From Belliella aquatica (lineage in GTDB: Bacteria > Bacteroidota > Bacteroidia > Cytophagales > Cyclobacteriaceae): DNA of 64,000 bases. Every line of letters begins with the position of its first letter. The first letter of the stretch is position 1. A program made the position numbers and the translations under genes. The notes under the pieces were generated by a model. The model did not search any database, was not told the origin of the DNA, and saw only the letters and a list, made by a program, of their open reading frames with translations. This document shows positions 37,256-46,164 of the stretch, piece by piece. The DNA is taken from positions 17,197 to 81,196 of the forward strand of contig NZ_BMFD01000017.1 in NCBI RefSeq assembly GCF_014637795.1, read 5' to 3'.

Positions 37256-37620
37256 TTAAATGTTGTTTGCATATTTAAGCTCTCCTTTTATTTCCATATG
37301 CTTTTTGAAAAACTCTGATACACTAAATTCATGCGATTCTTCCAAGAGAGACTGGACTACTAAATTTTCATAACTTTCATTTAAGGAAATCAATGAAGAT
37401 GTAATTTGAATTAAGGAATAAGTAGTAAACTGAGCTGTATCATCTAATCCATACTGAGAAGGTCCTGTAAACATTAAATAACTCACTTTAATTGAATCGT
37501 GGAGATTTTTTCATTTTGAAACCCCATCCATAACTGAATGTACATTTTCGCAAGACTAATTGTAGAAAAAAGAATGGGGTCGATTAAATGATAGTGTGTT
37601 TCTTGTTCATTCAATCTCAT
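37256..37620 (-). pseudogene. Third gene of AbiE-like operon, frameshifted
   Basis: From ATG 37618-37620 the frame reads MRLNEQETHYHLIDPIL to FQNEKIS, then runs into a stop. If one A is added to the six-A run near 37517, it joins the frame NLHDSIKVSYLMFTGPSQYG through EFFKKHMEIKGELKYANNI to the stop at 37256. The joined protein has about 121 residues, helical, unknown family. It starts two bases after the end of the nucleotidyltransferase gene, so it is the third gene of that operon. The A-run slip could be a true mutation, phase variation, or a sequencing error. Confidence 0.55.
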
Positions 37621-37622
37621 AG

Positions 37623-38729
37623 CTATGCTTGTTTGGAAGTTAAAAGTTCAACAGTTTTGAACCAATAGAAGAAAGCAGATTTATCTGGAAGTCTTTTCAA
37701 TCGCATCAGGAAGTTCCAATTCGGATCTTCAATGGTCCAATTTTTAATGTCTTGACCTTCATAATAAACAATAGGTGAAAGGTCATTCATCTTGATTTTT
37801 GCTGCCAGGTATGCAATCCGAGCAGATGCGGATACTGCATCATCAATTCTAAAGTTCCCTTCCATTAGAAAACCAGTACCAAACGCAATAATCCCTTTTT
37901 GCAATTCTTTGAACTTTGCTTTTTCATCATCATTGCCTCGATCTCGTTTGGCCAGGATGATGCAAGTGTCAATCGTGTCTTGAAGTACTATATCCGGAGT
38001 GAGTTCTGCATCTGGGTTTCCATTTTTCCGATAAACAATTTCATGCTCAGCAAATACCTGAAAACTGGCCGCCACCACATCCATGTTTTTAATGTTCTCA
38101 AAGAGTTTACTCAGATCGAAAAGCTGTTTGCATATCTCCATAGAGAACGGCTGATTGTCTTTACCCTTGAAGTAGGGGATGCCGATAGTATTAGGAGCAA
38201 ATGCAGTCAATTTATCCCCTGTAATTGAATCAATAGATGGCATGGTGACCAGAGTCTCATCTTCTGTTTCGATCCATTTGGTAATCACAGGTTTTTCGAC
38301 CACATCTGGATAAATTGAATCTTCGATTAGAACATCTAATAGAATGGTACCAGAACCTTGTCGCTTGGAATCAAATTTGAATTTGTAGTGTGCTTTTGGT
38401 ACTCCTTTTTTGTAGCTGCGATGTTCGTCTAGTTCAACACTCGTGAAATTGGAAGAGTCTATAACCTTTTGCAAAATACTCTCCACTTCTTTCCGGTCAG
38501 TTTTACTGATTATGTCGATATCAATGGAGAATCGGTTTCCTGTTTCTAATAAAAGTACCAAACTAGTACCTCCTTTGAAAACAAAATCAAGTCCATTGCT
38601 TTTCAGCCTCTCCAGCAAATGCAAAGCATAAATCATCTTTTCCAAAATGATTTTGTCAATTCGTTTGTGGTCTTTTTGTTTCTTAAAACCCTCTAACCAT
38701 TCATCAGTAAAACAATGTTCCTTTATCAT
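37623..38729 (-). CDS. AbiEii-like nucleotidyltransferase toxin
   Basis: A 368-residue protein of the nucleotidyl transferase AbiEii/AbiGii family. The nucleotidyltransferase signature is FVFKGGTSLVLLLETGNRFS followed by IDIDIIS (GG[ST] and the D-x-D pair), with a further DVLIEDS strand. Family knowledge: type IV toxin-antitoxin toxins that transfer nucleotides, for example to tRNA, and cause growth arrest or phage abortion. Its ATG overlaps the stop of the upstream antitoxin-like gene by four bases. All catalytic residues I can see are intact. Confidence 0.85.
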   Translation of the reverse strand: MIKEHCFTDEWLEGFKKQKDHKRIDKIILEKMIYALHLLERLKSNGLDFVFKGGTSLVLLLETGNRFSIDIDIISKTDRKEVESILQKVIDSSNFTSVELDEHRSYKKGVPKAHYKFKFDSKRQGSGTILLDVLIEDSIYPDVVEKPVITKWIETEDETLVTMPSIDSITGDKLTAFAPNTIGIPYFKGKDNQPFSMEICKQLFDLSKLFENIKNMDVVAASFQVFAEHEIVYRKNGNPDAELTPDIVLQDTIDTCIILAKRDRGNDDEKAKFKELQKGIIAFGTGFLMEGNFRIDDAVSASARIAYLAAKIKMNDLSPIVYYEGQDIKNWTIEDPNWNFLMRLKRLPDKSAFFYWFKTVELLTSKQA

Positions 38730-39490
38730 TCAATGATGTCTTGTACGAGGTGGTGCATGTGGTTCGTCATGAACTGCTTAATTTCTTGTTCTCTTTCTCT
38801 TCGTTTAGCGTAGCTAAAAAGCTTGGTGAAATTTATGCCATAGTTGCTAATAGCATTTTCATAGATGTGCATCAATTCAGAGCCTTGCAGGTAATAGAAT
38901 AGTCTTTCTTCTGCAAAGAGGTCCACCAAAATCTTCTCAAGTAGTGGAGTATAAAACTCCACTCTTTTCTCCGTTCTTTTGGCAATAGGGGAGCGCGTAA
39001 TTAGTTTTTTAATAATTACTGGGTATTCACTTTCAGCGATGTAAAAGTCGATGACTTTATCATCAGGGTTGAGATATAGCTCGTTTCTTGATGAGTCTTT
39101 TAGTTCATAATACAAGGACTCAGTGAAATCCTTTTCTATTTCAATATGGATGATACGTCTGCTGGCTTGGTGTTGTGAAAACTCATTGAGCCATTCCGTT
39201 TCCCAAATGCAGTATCTGGCATCCTCAAATTTGTTTGTAATTCGCTTGGCGAGCTTAATAAGCTCTGACGATATTTCCGGTTTGTATTTGGGCTTGTATG
39301 AAATAACATATAGACCCCTCTTGATTTGTCTAATGATGTTTTTGTCTTTGAGATCATATATTCTCCAACCAAAGGTTCCCTTTTTAAGATCAGGCTCGAA
39401 ATAACGATAGAATTCAAACAGGTCTTCCCGAGTAAAATACTCCCGGTTTTTAAATTCATCAATTAATCTGTTCTCTATGACTTTTGGCAT
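38726..39490 (-). CDS. AbiEi-type antitoxin-like protein (DUF6577-like)
   Basis: About 254 residues from ATG 39488-39490 (MPKVIENRLI); a longer frame to 39544 is possible but begins weakly. The N-terminus is a winged helix (EYFTREDLFEFYRYFEPDLK, then FGWRIYDLKDKNIIRQIKRG LYVIS split by the recognition turn), followed by a mixed domain (ARYCIWETEWLNEFSQHQAS). This arrangement and the coupling to an AbiEii-family gene point to the antitoxin/repressor of a type IV system. I think of it as DUF6577-like, with moderate confidence. Confidence 0.75.
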   Translation of the reverse strand: MPKVIENRLIDEFKNREYFTREDLFEFYRYFEPDLKKGTFGWRIYDLKDKNIIRQIKRGLYVISYKPKYKPEISSELIKLAKRITNKFEDARYCIWETEWLNEFSQHQASRRIIHIEIEKDFTESLYYELKDSSRNELYLNPDDKVIDFYIAESEYPVIIKKLITRSPIAKRTEKRVEFYTPLLEKILVDLFAEERLFYYLQGSELMHIYENAISNYGINFTKLFSYAKRREREQEIKQFMTNHMHHLVQDIIE

Positions 39491-39705
39491 ATTAGTTCCA
39501 ATTTTTACCAAAACTACAAAATTTTGGCGAATATTGGAAATCAAAAAAACGCCAGTAAATCAAAATACCGGCAAATATTGGAATTCTCGTAGGGCCAGAG
39601 ATTTGGCTCTTTTGCAAAGCTTGGTTTGTCGGTTGGCCTGAGTGGCTTTGTAAATGTGACAAATGAGCGATGGCTTTTCTTTTTCGCATTCTGACTAACC
39701 AATAC

Positions 39706-40381
39706 AAAATCCCTCAAATTAACCTGATTTCCAATCCTGATTAGTCATCCCTAATTTATCAATTCTCTTTTCAATTCCATCAACTAATCCCAACTTGCTT
39801 TCTAATTACAATCAAAAACCAAAATCCCGCCCTAATAGGGTGTTTTTCACCTTAAAATTTACTAATCCTCTTCTAATGCAGACGGGACGATAGATAAATA
39901 GACTTACCTTTAATTTCTTGTAGAGAGGAGTAAGTCCCTAAATTCTGGAAAAGTTACGTTACAGAATCTTCAATTTATAATTAATATCAAAGTTCTCAAC
40001 TGCGTTAGGGGCTGAAATCCAACCCATAACGCAAATCAAAACTTAATTTTCAAGCATTTTGAAGATTTCATTTTCCATACTGGCACATTTAGACCGAAAA
40101 GGGTGGCACAATTCGAACCGTTATCTTAAGGATTTACTAAAAAACCAAAACCATTGATCAGAAGAGTCAATCCCGAGCTTCGAGACAAACTGCGCTTCAA
40201 AATATCCTCTTACTTCATTCCTGAAAAATAACTTTTGATAGGGGTCAATTTGCATCACCAGCTGGGGGTCAATTTAAATCGTCAGAAAGGGGTCAATCCC
40301 GAAAATCGGGACAGGCTATGATCCGGAATATCCACCTGTGTGCCCAGTTGACAATAATCCACAAGATTATTTGTGAAAAAA
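39706..40381 (+). repeat. Repeat module alpha, copy D (long form)
   Basis: About 675 bases. Starts AAATCCCTCAAATTAACCTG, passes a small hairpin (CCGCCCTAATAGGG), AGACGGGACGATAGATAAAT, the paired TGGCACA elements and three GGGGTCAA units, and ends with the tail abutting the second P-loop kinase. Nearly identical over about 570 bases to 55766-56345. No gene inside. Confidence 0.8.
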
Positions 40382-40954
40382 TTACATACTAGTGTCATTG
40401 CGGATAACAATATTAACTTCTTTTAATTTTTCCAGTATTAGTTCTAGTTTCTCGTCCAATGTTTGGTTTCCAATAATTTTCAAAACAGGATTTTTGGTAT
40501 GTGCCAACCAAGTCTCATGAGCTTTTAAAGTTCTGTTGGCAATTCCTGTGTTATGGTCATAATCTGTTGCCCAAGAAATAAAATCATTAAATTGTTTTGC
40601 TCTTTTTGGGTCTGTGTAAATGATGTCACCAGATCTTTCCAATTCCCGTTTTTTAAGCCTTTCAATTCTTATCTCATTTGGAAGGTAAAGAAATATGATC
40701 AAGTCAAAATCGGGAAATAAATTGTCTCCCCAATGAATGATTGAACCGCCCAAAATCCAATTTTCTTTTTCACTTAAATCTTTGGCAATAAGTTGATTTC
40801 TTTCATTTGGATCTCGTCTGTGAGTAAAAGGTGGTTCTGTTTTAAGCCAAAAATAGTCATCACTGTCAAAATATTTCACTCCCAATTTTTTACCCACTAA
40901 TTGCCCTAACGTTGTCACTCCACTTCCCGATGCTCCAAAAATATGTAGTTTCAT
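40382..40954 (-). CDS. Small P-loop kinase-like protein, copy 2
   Basis: 190 residues from ATG 40952-40954. Differs from copy 1 at about 14 positions (for example LLA to LVG after the P-loop, KDI to NEI, MIF to IVI at the end), mostly conservative; P-loop FGASGSGVTTLG with the same missing Lys. Keeping the frame intact in both copies while accumulating mild changes suggests both are or were under selection. It lies about 70 bases after the end of hsdR and beside repeat copy D. The longer frame from 41020 could be used if translation is coupled to hsdR. Confidence 0.8.
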   Translation of the reverse strand: MKLHIFGASGSGVTTLGQLVGKKLGVKYFDSDDYFWLKTEPPFTHRRDPNERNQLIAKDLSEKENWILGGSIIHWGDNLFPDFDLIIFLYLPNEIRIERLKKRELERSGDIIYTDPKRAKQFNDFISWATDYDHNTGIANRTLKAHETWLAHTKNPVLKIIGNQTLDEKLELILEKLKEVNIVIRNDTSM

Positions 40955-41022
40955 GACTTTATTGTGTCGATTTGTAACATCCTTATCATCAATATAGATT
41001 AGATTCCTATGAAGGGGCATGA

Positions 41023-44000
41023 CTACCTAGATCCACCAGTTCTATACTTCTTAAAATTCTCCGCTTGCTCAAAAATCTCTTTATACACTTCATCCCGATC
41101 TACAGGTGGGTAGTCATTTTCTGCTAATAAGATGATTAAATCAACCTTTAACTCAGCTTTAATATCATCTCTTTTGCTCCAATCAGTGTACTTGGCTTTG
41201 TCATCTACAACAGATTTGACGTCCTTGGCCAAAGTAAGCAACCTATCATCAGGATAGGTGAAGTCGTACTTCACTGCCAGTGCCTTGAGAATGTCATAAA
41301 AGGCTTTCTCTTCAAAATCTATCCCCAAATCCTTGAAAGAATCTTTCTCTTTTCTAAGCTGATGGTAAAGATCAATGATTTCATCTGTGAAATCTTCCAA
41401 TACATTGCTGACCAAGACATCTGCCTCTTTTCTTTCGTTGTATTTGTCCACCAACACCTGCATCTTTTTACTGAAATCTACCCCCTTGGCACGGTTGATT
41501 TTTTTGAATTCGTCGATGGCTTTGGCTAGGAGCTTTTGAAGAAGCTTGATCTTTGTATTGGGGAGTTTGATCTTGTCGATCTTTGCAAGATAATCTTCAT
41601 CGAAAATATCAACCTCTTTTTGTTTTTCGTCTCCAAGTTTAAAAATCTCCTCAACCCCCTCACTTTCTATGGCAGCTTGAATCATATCCCGCACTTTTGA
41701 ATTCATCTGGGCTGTATCAGGCGCTTCTCCTTTGAGTAGTTTGTAGATAATCGATCTTACTGCAATGTAAAAATGGATTTGATTTTTTTCTTCTTGGGTA
41801 ATTGTCTCTGATCCTGAACATATATCATAAGCGGCTTTCATCCTTTTGACCAAATTCATAAAACGCTTCTCCAGATCTTTGGTCAATTGCACAAATTCGG
41901 CCGCCATGTTCAAGGTATTCAGCTGCTGCATGGGATTTCCCTCGAAATAGCCCTTACTGTCAAACTTCAAAAATACCCGAGAGAGCAAATCCAAATGATC
42001 CCTGACCACGACAATAGATTGCTCTATATCTTCAAAATTCTGGCTATCTACCTTATTATACTGGGCAAGGGCCAAGTTCATTTGTTTTTTGATTCCGATA
42101 TAATCTACCACAAGCCCCTTTTCCTTCCCTTCAAATTTCCGGTTGACCCTAGATATGGTCTGAATCAAATTATGCCTTTGAATGGGCTTGTCAATATAAA
42201 TTGTATCCAAAAATGGGACATCAAATCCCGTAAGCCACATATCTACCACTATGGCAATCTTGAAGTTTGACTTGATGTTTTTAAACTGCCGATCCAATTC
42301 TTTTCTGTAAACCTTGTTTCCCAGCATAAAGTAAAGGTCTTCATGATCATCTTTGCCACGGGTCATGACCATCTTGATTTTTGCTTCAGGAAGAATTTCT
42401 TTTTTGTCACTTTCGCTTAATTCCACAGCTGGATCTGCTGCTCTTATCTCTGCCCAATCCGGTCTTAAGTCAATAACATTCTTATAGAATTCGTAAGCAA
42501 TCTCCCTGCTGCTACACACAAAAATAGCTTTTCCTACCACTGTGGAGCCTTCTGCTACTCGCTGTTCATAGTGCTTGACAAAATCCTCTGCCAAAGCTTT
42601 TAACCGATCAGGATCACCAATGATGGTTGACATCTGAGCCATGGCCCTTTTACTACTTTCTATTTGGTAGTCATTCGTACCTTCTTCAGCACATTGGTTA
42701 TAATAGTCTTCTATTTCCTTCAGCTTACTGTTATTGAGTAGGACTTTGGCCGCTCTACCTTCATATACAATTCTTACTGTGATCTCATCTTTTACAGACT
42801 CAGTCATCGTGTAGGAATCCACTATATCACCAAACACATCAAGCGTGGCATCCACAGGAGTTCCTGTAAAACCTACATAGGTAGCGTTGGGTAGGGAATC
42901 ATGAAGATACTTGGCAAAACCATAGGTTTTTGTAACACCTTTTTCAGTTATTCTAACCTTTTGGTCCAGATTGATCTGAGATCGGTGGGCTTCGTCAGAA
43001 ATGCAGATGACGTTGTTTCTGTCTGTGAGTAGCTTGCTGTCCTCTGTAAACTTATGAATGGTTGTCAAAAATACACCACCACTATTTCTTCCTTGGAGCT
43101 TTTCTCGCAAACCCTTTCGGCTTTCCACGGAAATAATTTCATTGTCTCCTATAAATCCCTTTGCATTGGTAAACTGTCCCGAGAGCTGATCATCCAAGTC
43201 CGTACGGTCTGTGATCAAGACAATAGTAGGAGAGGAGAAGAGGGGACTTTTCATGACAAGCCTTGCCAAAAACAACATGGTGTAGCTTTTACCACATCCT
43301 GTAGTACCAAAGTATGTTCCTCCTTTACCATCACCCTGTGGTTTTTGATGGATTAGAATATTGTCAAACAGTTTTCTGGCTGCATAATATTGAGGATAGC
43401 GGCATACTATTTTATCTTCTCTATTTGAAGTGTCTGGAAGAAAAATGAAATTCTGAATGATGTCTAAGAGTCTTTTAGGTTCGAAAACCCCATAAATCAT
43501 CGAATAGAGGGAATCAATTCCTTCTACATCTACTTCGTTACCACTTATTTTCCTCCAAGCATAATAAAAGTCATAAGAAGAGAAAAAAGAACCCATCTTG
43601 CTATTCACCCCATCACTGATCACACAGAAGGTGTTGTATTTAAACAGCTCAGGAATATCTCTTTTATATCTTATTGAAAGTTGTTTGTAGGCATCATAAA
43701 GGGTGGCTTCTTCTCGGATTGCACTTTTAAACTCAAATACAACCAAAGGCATTCCGTTGATGTAGAGAATGCAGTCCGGAATCCTCTTTTCCTGATATTG
43801 AATCTCCAGTTGGTTGACTATCCGATAGATATTTTTATCAGCACTATAGGTAAGGGTAGGCTCCTCTGCAGCTAGGTTAACATCTGTGATTTCCTCTCTG
43901 TTTGAGTTGGTTGATTGTGAGATTTCTCTGAAGTCCAGAAGCTGTATATAAAGATCTTTGTCAACAGCATTTTCCCTTTTCAACACAAAGCCATCACTCA

Positions 44001-44253
44001 GCCATTCCATAAATGCTTTGTTGCTGGCATAAAGGTCTGAGGCAGGAAGATTTTCAAGCTTACGGATAATCTGATCAATTTCATTGGCGGTGATCCCATC
44101 CTTTTCATAGCGCTTTTGCAAAAAATCCTGAAGGTCAGCTTTGATCAAAACTTCAGAAAGGTCTCTTTTCATAGCCTTACCGCTAAGGTATTCAAAGCCC
44201 TTCTCTTCCAGTAATTGTACTATAAGTGATTCTAACTTGCTTTCTGTAAACAT
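41023..44253 (-). CDS. hsdR: Type I restriction enzyme subunit R
   Basis: A 1,076-residue HsdR. The N-terminal nuclease has Asp160 (IPDCILYINGMPL) and Glu174-x-Lys176 (VFEFKS), and a NQLEIQY helix. The motor has Walker A GTTGCGKS (316-323), DEAH-like CISDEAHRSQ, YVGFTGTP, and a motif VI in QTISRVNRKF. Function: ATP-driven DNA translocation and cleavage when bound to the HsdM2-HsdS complex. Intact and full length. It is separated from hsdMS by a toxin-antitoxin pair and three helper genes, an unusual layout. Because hsdM is broken, this motor probably cannot be loaded on DNA. Confidence 0.95.
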   Translation of the reverse strand: MFTESKLESLIVQLLEEKGFEYLSGKAMKRDLSEVLIKADLQDFLQKRYEKDGITANEIDQIIRKLENLPASDLYASNKAFMEWLSDGFVLKRENAVDKDLYIQLLDFREISQSTNSNREEITDVNLAAEEPTLTYSADKNIYRIVNQLEIQYQEKRIPDCILYINGMPLVVFEFKSAIREEATLYDAYKQLSIRYKRDIPELFKYNTFCVISDGVNSKMGSFFSSYDFYYAWRKISGNEVDVEGIDSLYSMIYGVFEPKRLLDIIQNFIFLPDTSNREDKIVCRYPQYYAARKLFDNILIHQKPQGDGKGGTYFGTTGCGKSYTMLFLARLVMKSPLFSSPTIVLITDRTDLDDQLSGQFTNAKGFIGDNEIISVESRKGLREKLQGRNSGGVFLTTIHKFTEDSKLLTDRNNVICISDEAHRSQINLDQKVRITEKGVTKTYGFAKYLHDSLPNATYVGFTGTPVDATLDVFGDIVDSYTMTESVKDEITVRIVYEGRAAKVLLNNSKLKEIEDYYNQCAEEGTNDYQIESSKRAMAQMSTIIGDPDRLKALAEDFVKHYEQRVAEGSTVVGKAIFVCSSREIAYEFYKNVIDLRPDWAEIRAADPAVELSESDKKEILPEAKIKMVMTRGKDDHEDLYFMLGNKVYRKELDRQFKNIKSNFKIAIVVDMWLTGFDVPFLDTIYIDKPIQRHNLIQTISRVNRKFEGKEKGLVVDYIGIKKQMNLALAQYNKVDSQNFEDIEQSIVVVRDHLDLLSRVFLKFDSKGYFEGNPMQQLNTLNMAAEFVQLTKDLEKRFMNLVKRMKAAYDICSGSETITQEEKNQIHFYIAVRSIIYKLLKGEAPDTAQMNSKVRDMIQAAIESEGVEEIFKLGDEKQKEVDIFDEDYLAKIDKIKLPNTKIKLLQKLLAKAIDEFKKINRAKGVDFSKKMQVLVDKYNERKEADVLVSNVLEDFTDEIIDLYHQLRKEKDSFKDLGIDFEEKAFYDILKALAVKYDFTYPDDRLLTLAKDVKSVVDDKAKYTDWSKRDDIKAELKVDLIILLAENDYPPVDRDEVYKEIFEQAENFKKYRTGGSR

Positions 44254-44347
44254 GGATCAATAAAACTAAAACATCAAATTAAGAAAAATAATTTAAAATA
44301 GAATGCTGTATTCTTTGGAGTTGTCTGATGTTCAGATTCTGAAGCTC

Positions 44348-45334
44348 CTATTTAATAGTCCAAGTGATTGTTTTAAGTCTTTCTCGAATCATGTGTAGGG
44401 TTTCAAAGATGGCTTCTTCTTTGGGGAAATCTCCATAGACCAGGTTTTTAAAGTTTTCTGTATAAGTAACCTTCAATTCACTCCATACATTTTCAAGATC
44501 TTTAAAAATAAGTGCCTTGTTGGGATGATGAGTTAACCAATTGTTATTGTTTCTGAAGCTTATCACATCATCTTTGGCTACTTTCAATAGCATTTCATCA
44601 AATACTTGGGAGTGGAGGAAGTTCAAAAATAAGTCTTGTTTGAGTAATTGATGTAGGTCGAAAGTATGTCGTATTTTGTTTTTTAAGTCCTCAATTGGAT
44701 TTTCGGTATAGGAGAAACGAACTAAGCTCATTATTTTTTCACAAATAGTTCTAGTAGGCTCTAGCACCGATAATTCAAAAGCCATCAACCCATTTTCTTG
44801 AGCTAATTCAGCCTGATTATTTGCTAACATCATTTGACCAACAAATGACACTATACTCTTGGTAGTATATGGTTCATAATACCCTAACCAAGTTGATTCC
44901 AGAATGATCACATCTCTAACTTGACCATAATCACCTTGAAATTCTTTATTGTAGGAGTGTGCTGTTTTTCGGTTCATTCCCATTTTTCGGGTAATGCCTT
45001 CAACCTCAACTTCAGGTAATGTGGTTTCCACAATGCTACTTATAGTCTTTAACTTCGATTTTAACTTATTATCTGATTCGCCCTCTCGTCTAAGTACTAC
45101 CAGGTCAATATCTTCTGAAAAGCGGTCTATCATATTATAACACTTGGATAGCGCTGTTCCCCCTTTGAATACAGTATCTTTACCAATATCATCTTTAAAA
45201 ATGGCAAATAGCGCATAAGTGACCCAATAGTCTTTCTCAACATATATTGCAGGAATTTTCATTTGGTCTGCTGTAAACTGAATAGCTTGTCTAAATAGAG
45301 TCTTGTTTTCGTGCAGTTTCATATAATATTCCAT
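44348..45334 (-). CDS. AbiEii-like nucleotidyltransferase toxin, second system
   Basis: A 328-residue AbiEii-family protein, a different subfamily from the one at 37623. KDTVFKGGTALSKCYNMIDR followed by FSEDIDLVVL gives the nucleotidyltransferase motif; RTICEKIMSLVRFSY is the conserved C-terminal helix. Starts at ATG 45334 or 45322 (MKLHENK), overlapping the end of the antitoxin-like gene by 16 or four bases, so translation is coupled. It sits between hsdS-side genes and hsdR. Likely role: growth-arrest toxin of a type IV toxin-antitoxin pair. Confidence 0.87.
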   Translation of the reverse strand: MEYYMKLHENKTLFRQAIQFTADQMKIPAIYVEKDYWVTYALFAIFKDDIGKDTVFKGGTALSKCYNMIDRFSEDIDLVVLRREGESDNKLKSKLKTISSIVETTLPEVEVEGITRKMGMNRKTAHSYNKEFQGDYGQVRDVIILESTWLGYYEPYTTKSIVSFVGQMMLANNQAELAQENGLMAFELSVLEPTRTICEKIMSLVRFSYTENPIEDLKNKIRHTFDLHQLLKQDLFLNFLHSQVFDEMLLKVAKDDVISFRNNNNWLTHHPNKALIFKDLENVWSELKVTYTENFKNLVYGDFPKEEAIFETLHMIRERLKTITWTIK

Positions 45335-46053
45335 TTTTCAGCGCTGAATAATACTTTTTCTGCACCTGCTAGCTTATATTTAGTGATTGGATTCAATGAC
45401 ATAAAAAGTGGTTCGGCTGCTTTGTTTTTTTGTAATTCATCTAATAATGCGCCCAATAAAGCTCTTGTAGCAGGGGGGTATTTTAAAGCTAATCGAACCA
45501 GGGTGTTGATATCCTTCTCTGTATATTTTTTGAGGATAGCCAAAAACCGCTTACAAGATGATTCCACCCTTGCATCAGGGATTTTCTTGATATAACGAAT
45601 GCTATCCAACACTTGCAGAAGGGGGATGTTGTCTTTAGTAATGATGTTTTTTTGTTTTATGAAAGAAATGCTATAGCGCTCTCTTTTAAAACTAGGGCGA
45701 GTCTGATTTTTCCCGATTTGTATGGTATTACTGATTTGCGTGGTTAACCCCAGTTTACTGAAAATGCTAAAACCTGTTAGGTAACCAGTGACTTTTCCAT
45801 CTTCCTCCAGCAAGTCTTTGACTACCTGTTTCTGTTCAGGTTGAAGATCCCCGAAAATTGTTCTTTCAGGTTTGTAGTATTTCCCTTTTGATAGTTTAGC
45901 GATTTTACCTGACTGTGCCATGCGGTTTAGCGCTTTGATTACAGCTTCTTTTTGTTTCACCTCTGTGATAAAATCATCATAGGTGAAAACAAATCCTTTT
46001 GGTAATCTGTCTATCGTAAAAGCTATATAATCAGTTGTTTTCATGGGTAACAA
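45319..46053 (-). CDS. AbiEi-type antitoxin/repressor (DUF6088-like)
   Basis: A 244-residue protein (241 from the inner ATG, MKTTDYIAF). The N-terminus is a winged helix (FVFTYDDFITEVKQKEAVIK, then ALNRMAQSGKIAKLSKGKYY), followed by a middle domain (GYLTGFSIFSKLGLTTQISN). This is the common AbiEi/DUF6088 form. Family knowledge: AbiEi neutralises AbiEii without direct binding and represses its own promoter by binding inverted repeats. Directly upstream is a perfect 23-bp repeat array (46071-46160), a ready-made operator. Confidence 0.82.
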   Translation of the reverse strand: MLPMKTTDYIAFTIDRLPKGFVFTYDDFITEVKQKEAVIKALNRMAQSGKIAKLSKGKYYKPERTIFGDLQPEQKQVVKDLLEEDGKVTGYLTGFSIFSKLGLTTQISNTIQIGKNQTRPSFKRERYSISFIKQKNIITKDNIPLLQVLDSIRYIKKIPDARVESSCKRFLAILKKYTEKDINTLVRLALKYPPATRALLGALLDELQKNKAAEPLFMSLNPITKYKLAGAEKVLFSAEKWNII

Positions 46054-46070
46054 AGGTAATAAATAAAAGT

Positions 46071-46160
46071 AAAATGTCCAGTTTTTTAATTAAAAAACTG
46101 GACATTTTTGAATTAAAAAACTGGACATTTTTGAATTAAAAAACTGGACATTTTTGAATT
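46071..46160 (-). promoter_or_regulatory. Perfect 23-bp operator array before AbiE-like operon
   Basis: AATTAAAAAACTGGACATTT plus TTG is repeated three times without a mismatch (46088-46110, 46111-46133, 46134-46156), followed by AATT. A fourth copy (46071-46091) lies in inverted orientation and shares the AATT centre with the first, making a 38-bp perfect palindrome. The array sits 18 bases above the antitoxin start and just below the next gene's stop. Two-turn spacing and placement fit a cooperative repressor site; AbiEi-type antitoxins are known to bind inverted repeats in their own promoters. Confidence 0.75.
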
Positions 46161-46164
46161 ACCA

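Noticed and set aside
46071..46160. CRISPR array
   Set aside because: The 23-bp units are directly adjacent with no spacers, and one is inverted.
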